NCBI GenBank assembly: GCA_042095695.1
Contig: JBELMP010000009.1
Location: 1 to 39,884, forward strand
Direction of reading: 5' to 3'
DNA length: 39,884 nucleotides
From: Maricaulis sp042095695
GTDB taxonomy: Bacteria; Pseudomonadota; Alphaproteobacteria; Caulobacterales; Maricaulaceae
The position numbers were made by a program, and so were the translations under genes. Each line of letters starts with the position of its first letter. Positions within the stretch are counted from its first letter, which is position 1. This document shows positions 24,001 to 33,087 of the stretch, piece after piece. The notes beneath the pieces are model-generated. The model saw only the letters and a list, made by a program, of their open reading frames with translations. It searched no databases and was not told where the DNA came from.

Positions 24001-25332
24001 TTAGCGACTTCTCGCAGGCCGCTCCACCCGCTCGCGCGGCCAGCGCACCTTCACCAGAGCGCCGCCTTGCAAACCGGCATTCTCAAACCTGACCTCGCCG
24101 CCGGTCTTTTCAATCATCGTCTTGGCAATGAAAACACCGAGACCCAGCCCGCCCTGGCCCGGCGTGCCCTGGCGTGTGGTCACATAGGGCTCGCCGATCT
24201 TGTTCATAATCTCCTGCGAGAAGCCGGGCCCGTCATCCTCGATGGTCACGGTCAGATGGCGCCCGTCCCAACCGCCTTCCACGACCACGCGCGTCTCCGC
24301 GAAATCCACCGCATTTTCAACGAAATTGCCAATTCCATATAGCATTTCCGGCAGGCGTTTCAGCACTGGCTCCTGCGCGGGCACGGCGCTGTCCGGCGCT
24401 GAGAGATGGACGTCGATGACCGGGCCGAGACCGCGCAAGGGCGCTGCGGCCTCCTCCAGCGCGGCCTGGAATTCCACGCGCTCATGGCGCTCGTCAGACG
24501 CCGATTGCTCCTGGCTGAGCCGCTTCAAGATGTCGCGGCACCGTCGGGCCTGGGTGACCAGCAACTCGGCGTCCTCGCGCAGGATTTCGTCATCCTTGAG
24601 CTCGCGAAGCATCTCCTTTGCGGTCAGCTGGATTGTCGCGAGGGGCGTCCCCAGCTCATGCGCCGCCGCAGCAGATAGCGCGCCCAGGGCTGACAGGCGC
24701 TGCTCGCGCGAGAGCACGCTTTGCGTTGCGGCCAGAGCGGTGGCCATGGATCGGCCCTCGCGACTGACCCGCCAGGAATAAACCGCGGTGAAAGCGATCG
24801 CGATAAAGATCGCCGCCCATAGTCCGACAAGGTAAATACCCGGCAGAGCGAAATCCTCTCCGCCCAGACCCGGCAAGGGCAGGCTCCAGAACGCCATGGC
24901 AGCTGTGCCCATCATTGCAATCAGGGCAAGACCGAGGGACCAGCGCGGCGGCAAGGCCGCGACACCGATGGTCACAGGCGCCACCAACATCACCACAAAA
25001 GGGTTTTGCAGACCGCCGGTGAGCATGAGCAAGGCGCAAAGCTGAAGCACGTCATAGCCCAGCTGCAGGAAGGCCTGCCAGTCCTCGGCGAATTGTTGCG
25101 GCTGCACGGACAGGGTCAGCCAGGTATTGATCCAGGCGCTGGTCAGAATGATCCCGAGACAAAAGCCGACGGGCAGCTCGAAGCCCAGGACAAAATGGAC
25201 GAGTAATACGGTTGCCGTCTGCCCGGTGACGGCCAGCCAGCGCAACATCACCAGCGTGCGCAAGCGAAGTCGGCCGAAGACCGGCGTCAGATGCGCATCC
25301 CCTCCATAGGGGTCCCAGTCAGCATCACTCAT
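24001..25332 (-). CDS. regB: Redox sensor histidine kinase RegB/PrrB/ActS
   Basis: A 443-residue membrane kinase with six helices in the first 185 residues, including the quinone-sensing heptapeptide GGLQNPF (106-112). The H-box AAAAHELGTPLATIQL gives phospho-acceptor His225, and the redox-active Cys265 lies in QARRCRDIL; both fall at the numbers used for Rhodobacter capsulatus RegB. The ATPase domain shows NFVENAVDFA, DDGPGFS and GLGLGVFI. It phosphorylates RegA when the quinone pool or redox state changes. It is divergent from the SCO gene. Confidence 0.95.
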   Translation of the reverse strand: MSDADWDPYGGDAHLTPVFGRLRLRTLVMLRWLAVTGQTATVLLVHFVLGFELPVGFCLGIILTSAWINTWLTLSVQPQQFAEDWQAFLQLGYDVLQLCALLMLTGGLQNPFVVMLVAPVTIGVAALPPRWSLGLALIAMMGTAAMAFWSLPLPGLGGEDFALPGIYLVGLWAAIFIAIAFTAVYSWRVSREGRSMATALAATQSVLSREQRLSALGALSAAAAHELGTPLATIQLTAKEMLRELKDDEILREDAELLVTQARRCRDILKRLSQEQSASDERHERVEFQAALEEAAAPLRGLGPVIDVHLSAPDSAVPAQEPVLKRLPEMLYGIGNFVENAVDFAETRVVVEGGWDGRHLTVTIEDDGPGFSQEIMNKIGEPYVTTRQGTPGQGGLGLGVFIAKTMIEKTGGEVRFENAGLQGGALVKVRWPRERVERPARSR

Positions 25333-25360
25333 ATCTTACCCCTGCACAAAAGCGTCATAC

Positions 25361-25398
25361 TTGATGGACATATCAACTCCGCGCACCTAGTTTCGCAA
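25361..25398 (-). promoter_or_regulatory. Candidate regB promoter with TTGAT/ATCAA repeat
   Basis: On the minus strand TTGCGA (25398-25393), 17 bases, TGATAT (25375-25370). The inverted repeat TTGAT-N6-ATCAA (25361-25376) covers the -10 and the expected start. The arms equal FNR half-sites, but the spacing is six rather than four, so it is not a regular FNR box. Confidence 0.4.
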
Positions 25399-25468
25399 TC
25401 GCAGCATACAAGCGCCGTTTTTCCGCTTATCATGCTTCGCGTCGCATCGAATAGTTGGAGGTGTCTCG

Positions 25469-26146
25469 ATGCAGGTTTTTTGGTCCCGTCTCTCCGCAGG
25501 TTTCGGACAGTTTGTCGAAAATCGCGGGTGGGCCTGGATTTTACTGGCAGCCCCGATCGTCATGGTCATGAGCTTCATGACAATGATGGCGCTGGAACGT
25601 GGAACGACCGAGATACGCCCCGCGCCGGTGCGCGTTTCAGGCGAGGCTGCGATTGGCGGCCCGTTCGAGCTCGTTGCGCATACCGGTGAAACGGTGACCG
25701 ACGAGACCTTCCAGGGCAAGGCCATGCTGATTTATTTCGGCTTCACCTATTGCCCGGATGCCTGCCCGTTCTCGCTCCAGCGACTGGCCATTGCCCTGGA
25801 AGCGCTGAGCGCCGAGGAAAGGGCGCGGTTCCAGACACTTTTGATCACGGTTGATCCGGCTCGGGACACTGTTGAACAAATGGCGCAATACGTGACCTCT
25901 CCGGCTTTCCCGGAAGGCTTGATCGGGCTGACAGGCTCGGAAGACCAGGTCCGCGACGCGGCTGCGGCCTATCGGGTGGCCTATCGTCGTAATGGCGAGG
26001 GCGATGATTATCTTATGGATCACTCATCCATCATCTATTTCATGGATTCAAACGGGAGTTTTGTAGATATTTTCGCGCATGGCGCGGAGCCGGCAATGAT
26101 TGCTGCGCGATTGCAAGACTTCCTTGAAGAAGATCGGTCATCCTAG
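25469..26146 (+). CDS. senC: SCO1/SenC/PrrC copper chaperone
   Basis: A 225-residue protein with one N-terminal membrane helix (AWILLAAPIVMVMSFMTMMAL) and a thioredoxin-like domain outside the membrane. The copper site is Cys95 and Cys99 in TYCPDAC with His187 in LMDHSS. SCO proteins deliver copper to the CuA centre of cytochrome c oxidase or act as thiol reductases. In Rhodobacter the homologue PrrC is encoded with prrA and prrB; here it is transcribed divergently from regB. GGAGG lies eight bases before the ATG. The phaZ gene follows after 37 bases. Confidence 0.93.
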   Translation: MQVFWSRLSAGFGQFVENRGWAWILLAAPIVMVMSFMTMMALERGTTEIRPAPVRVSGEAAIGGPFELVAHTGETVTDETFQGKAMLIYFGFTYCPDACPFSLQRLAIALEALSAEERARFQTLLITVDPARDTVEQMAQYVTSPAFPEGLIGLTGSEDQVRDAAAAYRVAYRRNGEGDDYLMDHSSIIYFMDSNGSFVDIFAHGAEPAMIAARLQDFLEEDRSS

Positions 26147-26183
26147 CGCGCAGGACGCTGGATAGGACCGTTAAGGGGACACC

Positions 26184-27452
26184 ATGCTGTACAGTATGTA
26201 TGAAATGAACCGGCTTGCGATGACGCCCTGGCGTGCCGCCGCTAATGCGACCCGCCAAATGATGCGCGCGAGCTGGAATCCCTATGGTGATACGGTTGCC
26301 GGTCGAACCATGGCCGCAGCCGCTGACCTGTTCGAGTCGGTGACACGGCGCTATGGCAAGCCGGAATGGATGCTCGATGCCGTTGAGATCAATGGTCATA
26401 CCGTCGCGATCACCGAAGAGGTGGTGTGGTCAGGGGCCTGGTGCGATTTGCTGCATTTCCGTCGCGATCCGGTCGCGCTGGAAGCCGCTCGCGGCAAGGG
26501 CGACGACCGCAAGATTCTCTTCGTCGCCCCGATGTCGGGACATTTCGCAACGCTGTTGCGCGGTACCGTCGAAACATTTCTGGGCGATGCGGAAGTCTAT
26601 ATCACCGACTGGCAGGATGCGCGCATGGTCCCGATGTCGGAAGGGCGTTTCGACCTTGATGATTGTGTCGCCTATATTCGCAAGATGATCACGGTGCTGG
26701 GCCCGGATGTGCATGTCGTTGCCGTCTGCCAGCCTGGCCCGCCGACACTCGCGGCAATCGCCCTGATGGCCGAGGATGATGATCCGTGCCGACCCGCCTC
26801 AATGACCTTTATGGGCTCACCGATCGACACCCGGCTGTCGCCAACAGTCCCGAACAAGCTCGCCGAGGAAAAACCCTTCGACTGGTTTGCTCAGAACCTT
26901 ATTCACACCGTACCGGCGCCCTATCCGGGCGCGCTGCGCCGGGTCTATCCGGGTTTCCTGCAGCTGGCGGGCTTCATGAACATGAATCTCGATCGTCATG
27001 TCGACGCGCACTGGAATTTCTTCAACCATCTGGTTGAGGGCGATGGCGACAATGCGGAAAAGCACCGCGCCTTCTATGATGAATACCTGGCCGTTATGGA
27101 CTTGTCTGAGGAGTTCTATCTCCAGACAATCTCCGACGTTTTCCAGGAGCACAAGCTGGCCAAGGGCGAGCAGCGCCATCATGGTCGCCTGGTGGATCCG
27201 TCGACCATCAAGGATATTGCCCTGCTGACGGTCGAGGGCGAGCGGGATGATATCTCGGGCATCGGTCAGACCCAGGCTGCACATACGCTGTGTTCAGGCC
27301 TGCCGGACGGGCTGCAGAAGGATTGGATCCAGCCCGCTGTCGGACATTATGGCGTCTTCAACGGCCGGCGCTTCCGCGAGCAGATTGCGCCGATGATGCG
27401 CGAATTCTGGGATGAAACGGGCGGACAAGCGCTGAAACTGCGCAAGGCCTGA
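26184..27452 (+). CDS. phaZ: Intracellular polyhydroxybutyrate depolymerase
   Basis: A 422-residue cytoplasmic enzyme that mobilises native PHB granules. It has no signal peptide. The alpha/beta-hydrolase nucleophile is Cys182 in AVCQPGPP, with Asp355/356 (EGERDD) and His388 (VGHYGVF), matching the Cys-Asp-His triad of Ralstonia PhaZ1. The family opening MLYSMYEMNRLAMTPWR and the TFMGSPIDTR block are present. AAGGGG lies six bases before the ATG. PHA synthase genes are not in the window. It ends one base from the convergent penicillin-binding protein gene with no terminator between. Confidence 0.94.
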   Translation: MLYSMYEMNRLAMTPWRAAANATRQMMRASWNPYGDTVAGRTMAAAADLFESVTRRYGKPEWMLDAVEINGHTVAITEEVVWSGAWCDLLHFRRDPVALEAARGKGDDRKILFVAPMSGHFATLLRGTVETFLGDAEVYITDWQDARMVPMSEGRFDLDDCVAYIRKMITVLGPDVHVVAVCQPGPPTLAAIALMAEDDDPCRPASMTFMGSPIDTRLSPTVPNKLAEEKPFDWFAQNLIHTVPAPYPGALRRVYPGFLQLAGFMNMNLDRHVDAHWNFFNHLVEGDGDNAEKHRAFYDEYLAVMDLSEEFYLQTISDVFQEHKLAKGEQRHHGRLVDPSTIKDIALLTVEGERDDISGIGQTQAAHTLCSGLPDGLQKDWIQPAVGHYGVFNGRRFREQIAPMMREFWDETGGQALKLRKA

Positions 27453-27453
27453 C

Positions 27454-29460
27454 TCAGTTTCCACCAAGACCAGACAGGAAGGCGGCGATGGGATCCTCGT
27501 TGTCGCCATCGTCGGCTTCGGGCTCAGGCGCTTCAGATAGCTCCACTTCAGCCTGATCGATCGGACCGGCAACAGGCTCCGTGAGCGGCTGGAAGCCATA
27601 AGCCGCAAGTGGCGAGCTGACCGGATCCGAGGCCAGGCCCGAGCGCGGCGCGGCATTCATGAATTGTGCGAAAATCGTCGCCGGCGGACCACCGCCCGTC
27701 GCACGATCAGTCGGCCCATTATCATCATTTCCGGTCCAGACGGCAGTGACCAGCTCACCCCCGAACCCCGCGAACCAGGCATCGCGAAAATCATTGGTCG
27801 TGCCGGTCTTGCCACCGATTTCGAGGCCGGACACGGCCGCCCGTCGACCGGTCCCCCAGACCACAACGCTACGAAACAGGCTCTGCATGCGCTCATAGGT
27901 CCGCGCATCAAGCACAACGTCCCCTGCGATGGGCGGCGCCTCATAAAGGATCTCACCATCTGCCGTTTCGATCAGGACGATGCCATAGGCTTCAGCGCGT
28001 CGGCCGCCATTGGCGAAAGCTGCGTAGGCCGTGGCCATTTCAAGCGGGTTGACCTCGTAGGCGCCAAGGGCCAGCGAGCGATCCACGAGAAGACGACTCT
28101 CGATTCCCATTCGCTCGGCCAATCGGGCGATATGTCCGCGCCCGGTTTCCTCGGCGATGCGCACGGCAACCGCATTGGAGGAGCGCGCGAAGGCTTCGCG
28201 CAGAGTCATATCGCCCCGATACTGGCCATTATAATTCGCCGGTGACCAGTCACCGACACGAACCGGGCTATCAGAGCGGATATCATCCGGGGTCAGACCG
28301 GACTCAAAGGCGGATGCATAGACGAAGGGTTTGAAGGCCGAGCCGGGCTGGCGCTGGGCGAGGATGGCGCGATTATACTGCGAGCGCTGATAATCGCGTC
28401 CGCCCACCATGGCGCGAACCGCACCATCATGAGCGATTGAGACCAAAGCCGCCTCACTGGCGCCACTCGCCGCATCTGCATCTGCCAGCGTTTGAGAAAC
28501 GGCCCGCTCGGCCGCACGCTGTGCCTCGACATCGAGCGTGGTTGTAATGCGCAGATCGCGCGGATCCGGACCGATCAGATTCCGCACACGAGGGGCAATC
28601 CAGTCGATAAAATACTGCGCGCCAGGGCTGGACGCCCCGCGGGAGACGCGGATCGGGGTGGCTGCGGCTTCATAGCGTTCATCCGCGGAGATACGGCCGG
28701 TCTCTTCCATCAGGTCCAGGACGACTGTGGCCCGTGCAGCGGCACGCTCGGCGTCACTCACCGGGCTGTAGCGCGAGGGCGCTTTGAGCAATCCGGCCAG
28801 GAGCGCCGCCTCGCCCAGGCTGAGCTCACTGGCAGAACGACCGAAATACCGGGTCGAGGCCGCTTCCACGCCCCAGGCGCCACCGCCGAAATAGACACGG
28901 TTCAGATAGAGTTCGAGAATTTCATCCTTTGAAAACTGGCTTTCCAGCCAAAAGGCCAGCAAGACTTCCTGTATCTTGCGCTCAATCGTGCGCTCCGGCG
29001 TCAGGAAGAGATTCTTGGCCAATTGCTGGGTCAGGGTCGAGCCGCCCTGGACGACACGCCCGGCCCGGATATTGGCGAGAAGGGCACGCGCGGTACCAAT
29101 CAGATCAACGCCATAATGGCTGTAGAAACGACGGTCCTCGACCGCAAGCACGGCGTCAACGAGATAACCCGGCAAGTCCTCGATCTCGGCAGCGCGGCCA
29201 TGGGCCGACCCGCGGCGGGCGATCAGGCGGCCATCCTGGTCATAGAATGTCAGGCTGGCTGTGCGTTCCACCTCGGTCAGGCCCGACGTGTCCGGCAGAT
29301 CCCGGGCGATGATGGCAACCCAGATGGCGAGGCCGAGGAAGGCAACGCTGCCCAGCAGCAGGCTGGCCTTGGCGAAGCCCCAGAACATGGAGTGTTTTCC
29401 GGCTTTGCGACGCCTCAACGCCCTGCGGCGCGCGCCTGATTTCGGCGATCTGCGCGTCAT
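27454..29460 (-). CDS. Class A penicillin-binding protein (PBP1A family)
   Basis: With the start at 29460 the protein has 668 residues. A basic cytoplasmic segment and one membrane helix (ASLLLGSVAFLGLAIWVAII) lead to the glycosyltransferase domain: VEDRRFYSHYGVD with the catalytic glutamate near 108, and GGSTLTQQLAKNLFL. The transpeptidase domain has SAFK (Ser374), SSN (about 427-429) and KTGTT (Lys551). It polymerises and crosslinks peptidoglycan. The last 35 residues are acidic and proline rich, an uncommon tail. A 31-residue upstream extension of the frame is unlikely to be translated. Single gene, divergent from a small lipoprotein. Confidence 0.93.
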   Translation of the reverse strand: MTRRSPKSGARRRALRRRKAGKHSMFWGFAKASLLLGSVAFLGLAIWVAIIARDLPDTSGLTEVERTASLTFYDQDGRLIARRGSAHGRAAEIEDLPGYLVDAVLAVEDRRFYSHYGVDLIGTARALLANIRAGRVVQGGSTLTQQLAKNLFLTPERTIERKIQEVLLAFWLESQFSKDEILELYLNRVYFGGGAWGVEAASTRYFGRSASELSLGEAALLAGLLKAPSRYSPVSDAERAAARATVVLDLMEETGRISADERYEAAATPIRVSRGASSPGAQYFIDWIAPRVRNLIGPDPRDLRITTTLDVEAQRAAERAVSQTLADADAASGASEAALVSIAHDGAVRAMVGGRDYQRSQYNRAILAQRQPGSAFKPFVYASAFESGLTPDDIRSDSPVRVGDWSPANYNGQYRGDMTLREAFARSSNAVAVRIAEETGRGHIARLAERMGIESRLLVDRSLALGAYEVNPLEMATAYAAFANGGRRAEAYGIVLIETADGEILYEAPPIAGDVVLDARTYERMQSLFRSVVVWGTGRRAAVSGLEIGGKTGTTNDFRDAWFAGFGGELVTAVWTGNDDNGPTDRATGGGPPATIFAQFMNAAPRSGLASDPVSSPLAAYGFQPLTEPVAGPIDQAEVELSEAPEPEADDGDNEDPIAAFLSGLGGN

Positions 29461-29589
29461 GTGTCGACCCTGCCTGTATCCCAGATCCCCAAAGTGCGAA
29501 ATCAGGGTTAATTCGGAATGAATCTGACGCGTCCGAGCTTGCCGAAACGCCAATGGACCGGCACGATGACGGCAGAGAAGGACATTATC

Positions 29590-29781
29590 ATGACCATCAG
29601 GCGTTCATTTCTAGTTCTCGCCAGCCTTGTTGCGGCCGCGACCCTGTCGGGCTGCGCGATTTATGAGGGGACCGATGCGGTCTGTCCGCATACAGATCCG
29701 AACTCGGCGAACTGGCCCTATTGCGGTCCGGCCAGCCCTGGCGGCAGCCAGCCCGGCGACCCGTTCTCCGACTACGGCTAG
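29590..29781 (+). CDS. Small lipoprotein, function unknown
   Basis: The ATG at 29590 has GAAGGA upstream and gives 63 residues; an upstream in-frame ATG at 29566 is less likely. The signal peptide SFLVLASLVAAATLSGC ends in a lipobox with Cys22. The 40-residue mature part is proline and glycine rich with two more cysteines (AVCPHTDP and WPYCGPA), which could form a disulfide. No family recognised. Its TAG shares the palindrome CTAG with the stop of the antiporter gene on the other strand. Confidence 0.65.
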   Translation: MTIRRSFLVLASLVAAATLSGCAIYEGTDAVCPHTDPNSANWPYCGPASPGGSQPGDPFSDYG

Positions 29782-31604
29782 GTCGCGGACGCCTTCGGCG
29801 GTACAAAACGTATCAGTGTCAATCCAGGTGTGTCCGGCATCGCGTCCAGCGTCGTCAGCAACAGCTTTCCCTTCGGTGTACGGCCGAGGATGATGTCGCC
29901 CTGGCCGTCCTCCCGTACCCGGTCAAGACGATAGGTCTCGGTGAGTTTCGTGGCCTTGAACTGCCAGCCCTGCCACCAGTCGCGCGTCAAGCTCTCATAG
30001 CCCCGTCCCTTGCGGATCAGGGTTCGGCCGCGCGCCGTGTAGACGATGGCGCGCGGATCCTCGGCTTTGGAGGCATCACTTTCACCGTCAATCCCGGACA
30101 GTTGATACACCCGACTCCGACCAAATTCGGGACCATATTCGACACAGACCAGAGCGTTATAGGCATCATTATGGGTCGCAGCGATCAGGGCTGAATAGCG
30201 GGCTGGTTCCAGCCGCCAGTCCGCGCTCTCCGACAGAACCTCCCCATAGAATACGCTATGCCCGGCAAGGCGGGCATCGCGCAGACGCTGCCAACTTGTA
30301 TCGGCGATCGTGACGGGGATATCGGCGGCCTTGAGTGCGTCGGCCAGGCCCAATGTCCAGCGATTGGCCCCGACGATGAGCAGGCGCTCAGGACCATCCT
30401 CGGAGAGACCGAGCAGCTTGGCGAGCGGCGCAACGGCAAAGCCACAGCCAAAGACGCTGATAAAAATCGTGGCAAAAACGAGCGGCGCCAGGATAGCTGC
30501 ATCCTCGCGCCCCGCCGCCACCAGAACGGCTGAAAGGTGGCCGGCAGCCGCCGCCGCAACGACCCCGCGCGGGCCGATAACGCCGACAAAGCTCATCTCC
30601 TTCAACGACAGGCCGGACGCAGCGGTCGCGAGGAAAACGCTTACCGGGCGTACGATCAGAATGAAGACAGCAATAAAGATGAAATGGGCTGCATTCAGGG
30701 CGAGCAGGTCATCCGGGGTCAGCTGGGCGGCCAGGACCACGAAAACGCTGGCGACCAGTATCGCCGCGATTCCTTCCTTGAAGCGGCGCATCTCCTCGAT
30801 CGAGGCCAGCCGGGAATTCGCCACGACCAGCCCGAAAATCGCGACTGCGACCAGCCCGGTTTCGGCGGCGAGGCTGTCAGCCGCAGCAAAACAGACCAGG
30901 ACTGAAGCGAGGACAAGCGGCGCTTTCATCGGTTCTGGCACCAGACCGCGGCGGAAAGCCTGGGAGAGCGCAAAGCCGAAGGCAAAACCCATCACCCCGC
31001 CAATTCCGGCACCGAAAACGAGCATGGCAGCGGCCATCGCCCAGTCATGCCCCAGCGCCGTCTGGCGAATGGCTTCAAACAGGAAGACCGCTGCCAGCGC
31101 ACCAATGGGGTCGTTGACAATCCCTTCCCATTTCAGAACCGAGGCGATGCGCGCCGGGAGTTTCGCCTGTCGCAGCAGGGGAAGAACGACCGTCGGTCCC
31201 GTCGTGGTCAGCAAGGCCGCAATCATGAAAGCCAGATCCCAGGCAAGACCCGCCAGGTAATGCAGGGCGACCGCCGACAGCCCCCAGCCAAGCGGAAAAC
31301 CGAGAAAGACCATGCGGCGCACAGGTGCGGATGCATCACGCAATTCCCGGAAGTTGAGCGTAATGCCGCCCTCAAAAAGTATGACGGCCACGGCGAGCGC
31401 GATCATCGGACGCAAATACTCGCCAAAGCTCGCGGCCGGATCGAGCAGAGGCTGGCCCATCGCCAGCGCACTCAGCGGGCCAAGCAACAGGCCGGCGCCC
31501 ATCATCAGCACGATAGACGGCCAGCGCAAGCGCCAGGCGAGCCATTGGGCGGCGATTCCTGAACCGGCGATGACCGCGATGGTCAGGGTAAGGTCAGGCT
31601 GCAT
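29778..31604 (-). CDS. Cation/proton antiporter (CPA1) with C-terminal TrkA-N-like domain
   Basis: The start at 31604 is set by AGGGAG eight bases upstream and gives 608 residues. Residues 1-395 hold about 12 membrane helices with CPA1 marks: ILFEGGITLNFRELR, LLTTTGPTVVLPLL, and the WEGIVNDPIGA motif with the conserved ND pair. From 404 a soluble Rossmann domain begins (ERLLIVGANRWTLGLADALK), like the nucleotide-binding RCK/TrkA-N domains that gate potassium or sodium exchange, followed by a short beta-rich end. It exchanges sodium or potassium for protons at the inner membrane; which cation is not predictable. Divergent from a small membrane protein gene 66 bases away. Confidence 0.88.
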   Translation of the reverse strand: MQPDLTLTIAVIAGSGIAAQWLAWRLRWPSIVLMMGAGLLLGPLSALAMGQPLLDPAASFGEYLRPMIALAVAVILFEGGITLNFRELRDASAPVRRMVFLGFPLGWGLSAVALHYLAGLAWDLAFMIAALLTTTGPTVVLPLLRQAKLPARIASVLKWEGIVNDPIGALAAVFLFEAIRQTALGHDWAMAAAMLVFGAGIGGVMGFAFGFALSQAFRRGLVPEPMKAPLVLASVLVCFAAADSLAAETGLVAVAIFGLVVANSRLASIEEMRRFKEGIAAILVASVFVVLAAQLTPDDLLALNAAHFIFIAVFILIVRPVSVFLATAASGLSLKEMSFVGVIGPRGVVAAAAAGHLSAVLVAAGREDAAILAPLVFATIFISVFGCGFAVAPLAKLLGLSEDGPERLLIVGANRWTLGLADALKAADIPVTIADTSWQRLRDARLAGHSVFYGEVLSESADWRLEPARYSALIAATHNDAYNALVCVEYGPEFGRSRVYQLSGIDGESDASKAEDPRAIVYTARGRTLIRKGRGYESLTRDWWQGWQFKATKLTETYRLDRVREDGQGDIILGRTPKGKLLLTTLDAMPDTPGLTLIRFVPPKASAT

Positions 31605-31670
31605 GCAGATACTCCCTGTCTTGTAGAGCGTGCATCGAGATTGACGAGGCCATTTTCTGGGGAGGCTAAG

Positions 31671-31919
31671 ATGGATACCTTGCCGTATGAAGCACAAACC
31701 GCACTGGTTTCTTTCATAACCGCATTACTGATCGGGGGCACTGTTTCCCTGTTTGGCGCGCCGCTGGTATTCTCGGCGGTTCGTCATGCTGCGGGTTTTG
31801 CTATTCGCCACCGTCTGGCGATGGCCTTGGGAGCCGGCGCGCTCGGAGCAGGCGGCGCCGCTTGGTGGAGCGGACTGCTCAACGGACCCGCCTCGCAGGC
31901 CCTGGCCCTGTTGAGCTAG
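31671..31919 (+). CDS. Small two-helix membrane protein, unknown
   Basis: The ATG at 31671 follows GGGGAGG by five bases, a strong ribosome site, and gives 82 residues. Two hydrophobic segments (LVSFITALLIGGTVSLFGAP and the alanine/glycine-rich MALGAGALGAGGAAWWSGLL) are separated by a basic loop RHAAGFAIRHR. No family recognised. It is divergent from the antiporter gene, so they may share regulation, and lies 73 bases before the phosphodiesterase gene. Confidence 0.6.
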   Translation: MDTLPYEAQTALVSFITALLIGGTVSLFGAPLVFSAVRHAAGFAIRHRLAMALGAGALGAGGAAWWSGLLNGPASQALALLS

Positions 31920-31992
31920 GCATCGACCGATTTTCTACTCCCGCTGCAAGCGCGATCAGGCTAGTGTGCCGCCGGATCTCAAGGAGTGGATT

Positions 31993-32997
31993 ATGATCAG
32001 ATATGGGCTGGCCATCATGGCCGGGATTCTCCTAAGCGCCTGCACAGCGGACGAAACGGAGCCGGTTCGCGCAACGCCGTTTGAATGGACAACGCTCACG
32101 GGCCAGCCGACAGAAATCATCGCCCATCGCGGTGCAAGTGGCGAGCGACCCGAGCATACGCTGGAAGCTTATCTTCTGGCGATCGAGCAGGGCGCCGACG
32201 TCATCGAGCCAGACCTGGTCATGACATCGGATGGCGTCCTGGTCGCCCGGCATGATCGCTATCTGTCCAAAACGACCAATGTGGCAGATCGCCCCGAATT
32301 TGCTGATCGCCGCCGCGTCAGTGATGGTCGCGATGATTGGTGGGTTGAGGATTTCACCCTGCCGGAGCTTCGCACCCTGCGCGCCCGTCAACCGCGCCCG
32401 GATCGCGATCAGGGCTTTAATGATCAGTTTCTGATCCCGACCTTTGAGGAAGTCCTGGATCTCGCGGCGGCACACGGCGTGCCAACCGAACCGGAGGTAA
32501 AGGCGCCCGGTCACTTCGTCTCAATCGGACTGGACCCCTTGCCGGAGCTTGTCCGCATCCTGCGCGAGCGCAGCCTCGACGGGGCCGATGCCGCCACCCG
32601 GATTCAGTGTTTTGAACCCGATTTTCTGGCCCGCCTTGATGGTGAGATCGACACGCCCCTCCTGATGCTGGTCTTCCAGATGCAGGAGCTTGATCCGGAG
32701 GTCGGGCCGCTGGTTCCCACCGTGTCTCTGGAGGACATGGTGCGGTTTGCCGACGGGGTCGGCCCATCCAAGGCCCTCGTCGTCGACGAGAATGGCGCGG
32801 ATACCGGCTTCATCGCGGCGGCGCATGCGCTGGGCCTTGCCGTCCACCCGTGGACCTTCCGCGATGATCAGCCGGTTGGTGACGGCGCCAGTACCGAAGC
32901 AGAGCTGGAACGCATTTACCAACTCGGTGCGGACGGCATCTTCACGGACTTCCCGGCAAGCGCACTGCGTGTTCGCGATGAATTGACCGCTCAGTAG
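31993..32997 (+). CDS. Glycerophosphodiester phosphodiesterase lipoprotein
   Basis: A 334-residue protein; AAGGAG eight bases before the ATG sets the start. Signal peptide with lipobox LSAC (Cys17), so it is an envelope lipoprotein. The GDPD TIM barrel begins with IAHRGASGERPEHTLEAY, where HR and the following E act in catalysis; EPDLVMTSDGVLVARHD supplies the calcium-binding ED and the second histidine. The length and the insertion after LSKTTNV resemble the GlpQ branch. It splits glycerophosphodiesters from turned-over phospholipids into glycerol-3-phosphate and alcohol. Single gene converging on cspA. Confidence 0.92.
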   Translation: MIRYGLAIMAGILLSACTADETEPVRATPFEWTTLTGQPTEIIAHRGASGERPEHTLEAYLLAIEQGADVIEPDLVMTSDGVLVARHDRYLSKTTNVADRPEFADRRRVSDGRDDWWVEDFTLPELRTLRARQPRPDRDQGFNDQFLIPTFEEVLDLAAAHGVPTEPEVKAPGHFVSIGLDPLPELVRILRERSLDGADAATRIQCFEPDFLARLDGEIDTPLLMLVFQMQELDPEVGPLVPTVSLEDMVRFADGVGPSKALVVDENGADTGFIAAAHALGLAVHPWTFRDDQPVGDGASTEAELERIYQLGADGIFTDFPASALRVRDELTAQ

Positions 32998-33033
32998 AGG
33001 GCTGTGCCCAGCTTCAGCCCGCAATAATGCAAA

Positions 33034-33063
33034 GAAAAAGCGCCGCTCTTGCGAGCGGCGCTT
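33034..33063 (-). terminator. Intrinsic terminator of the cold shock gene
   Basis: An 11-bp stem (33038-33048 with 33053-33063) and a four-base loop. On the minus strand it is followed by a T run (complement of A at 33035-33039); on the plus strand no T run follows. It therefore ends the cold shock transcript rather than the phosphodiesterase transcript, although the latter must read into it. Confidence 0.85.
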
Positions 33064-33087
33064 GATCTGCGGAAATCCGCCTTCAGC

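Noticed and set aside
25361..25376. FNR box before regB/senC
   Set aside because: The arms TTGAT and ATCAA are right, but the spacer is six bases instead of four, so a standard FNR/FnrL dimer would not fit. Kept only as an unnamed repeat.
33034..33063. Terminator of the phosphodiesterase gene
   Set aside because: The T run is on the minus-strand side; on the plus strand the stem is followed by GATCTG. Assigned to the cold shock gene.
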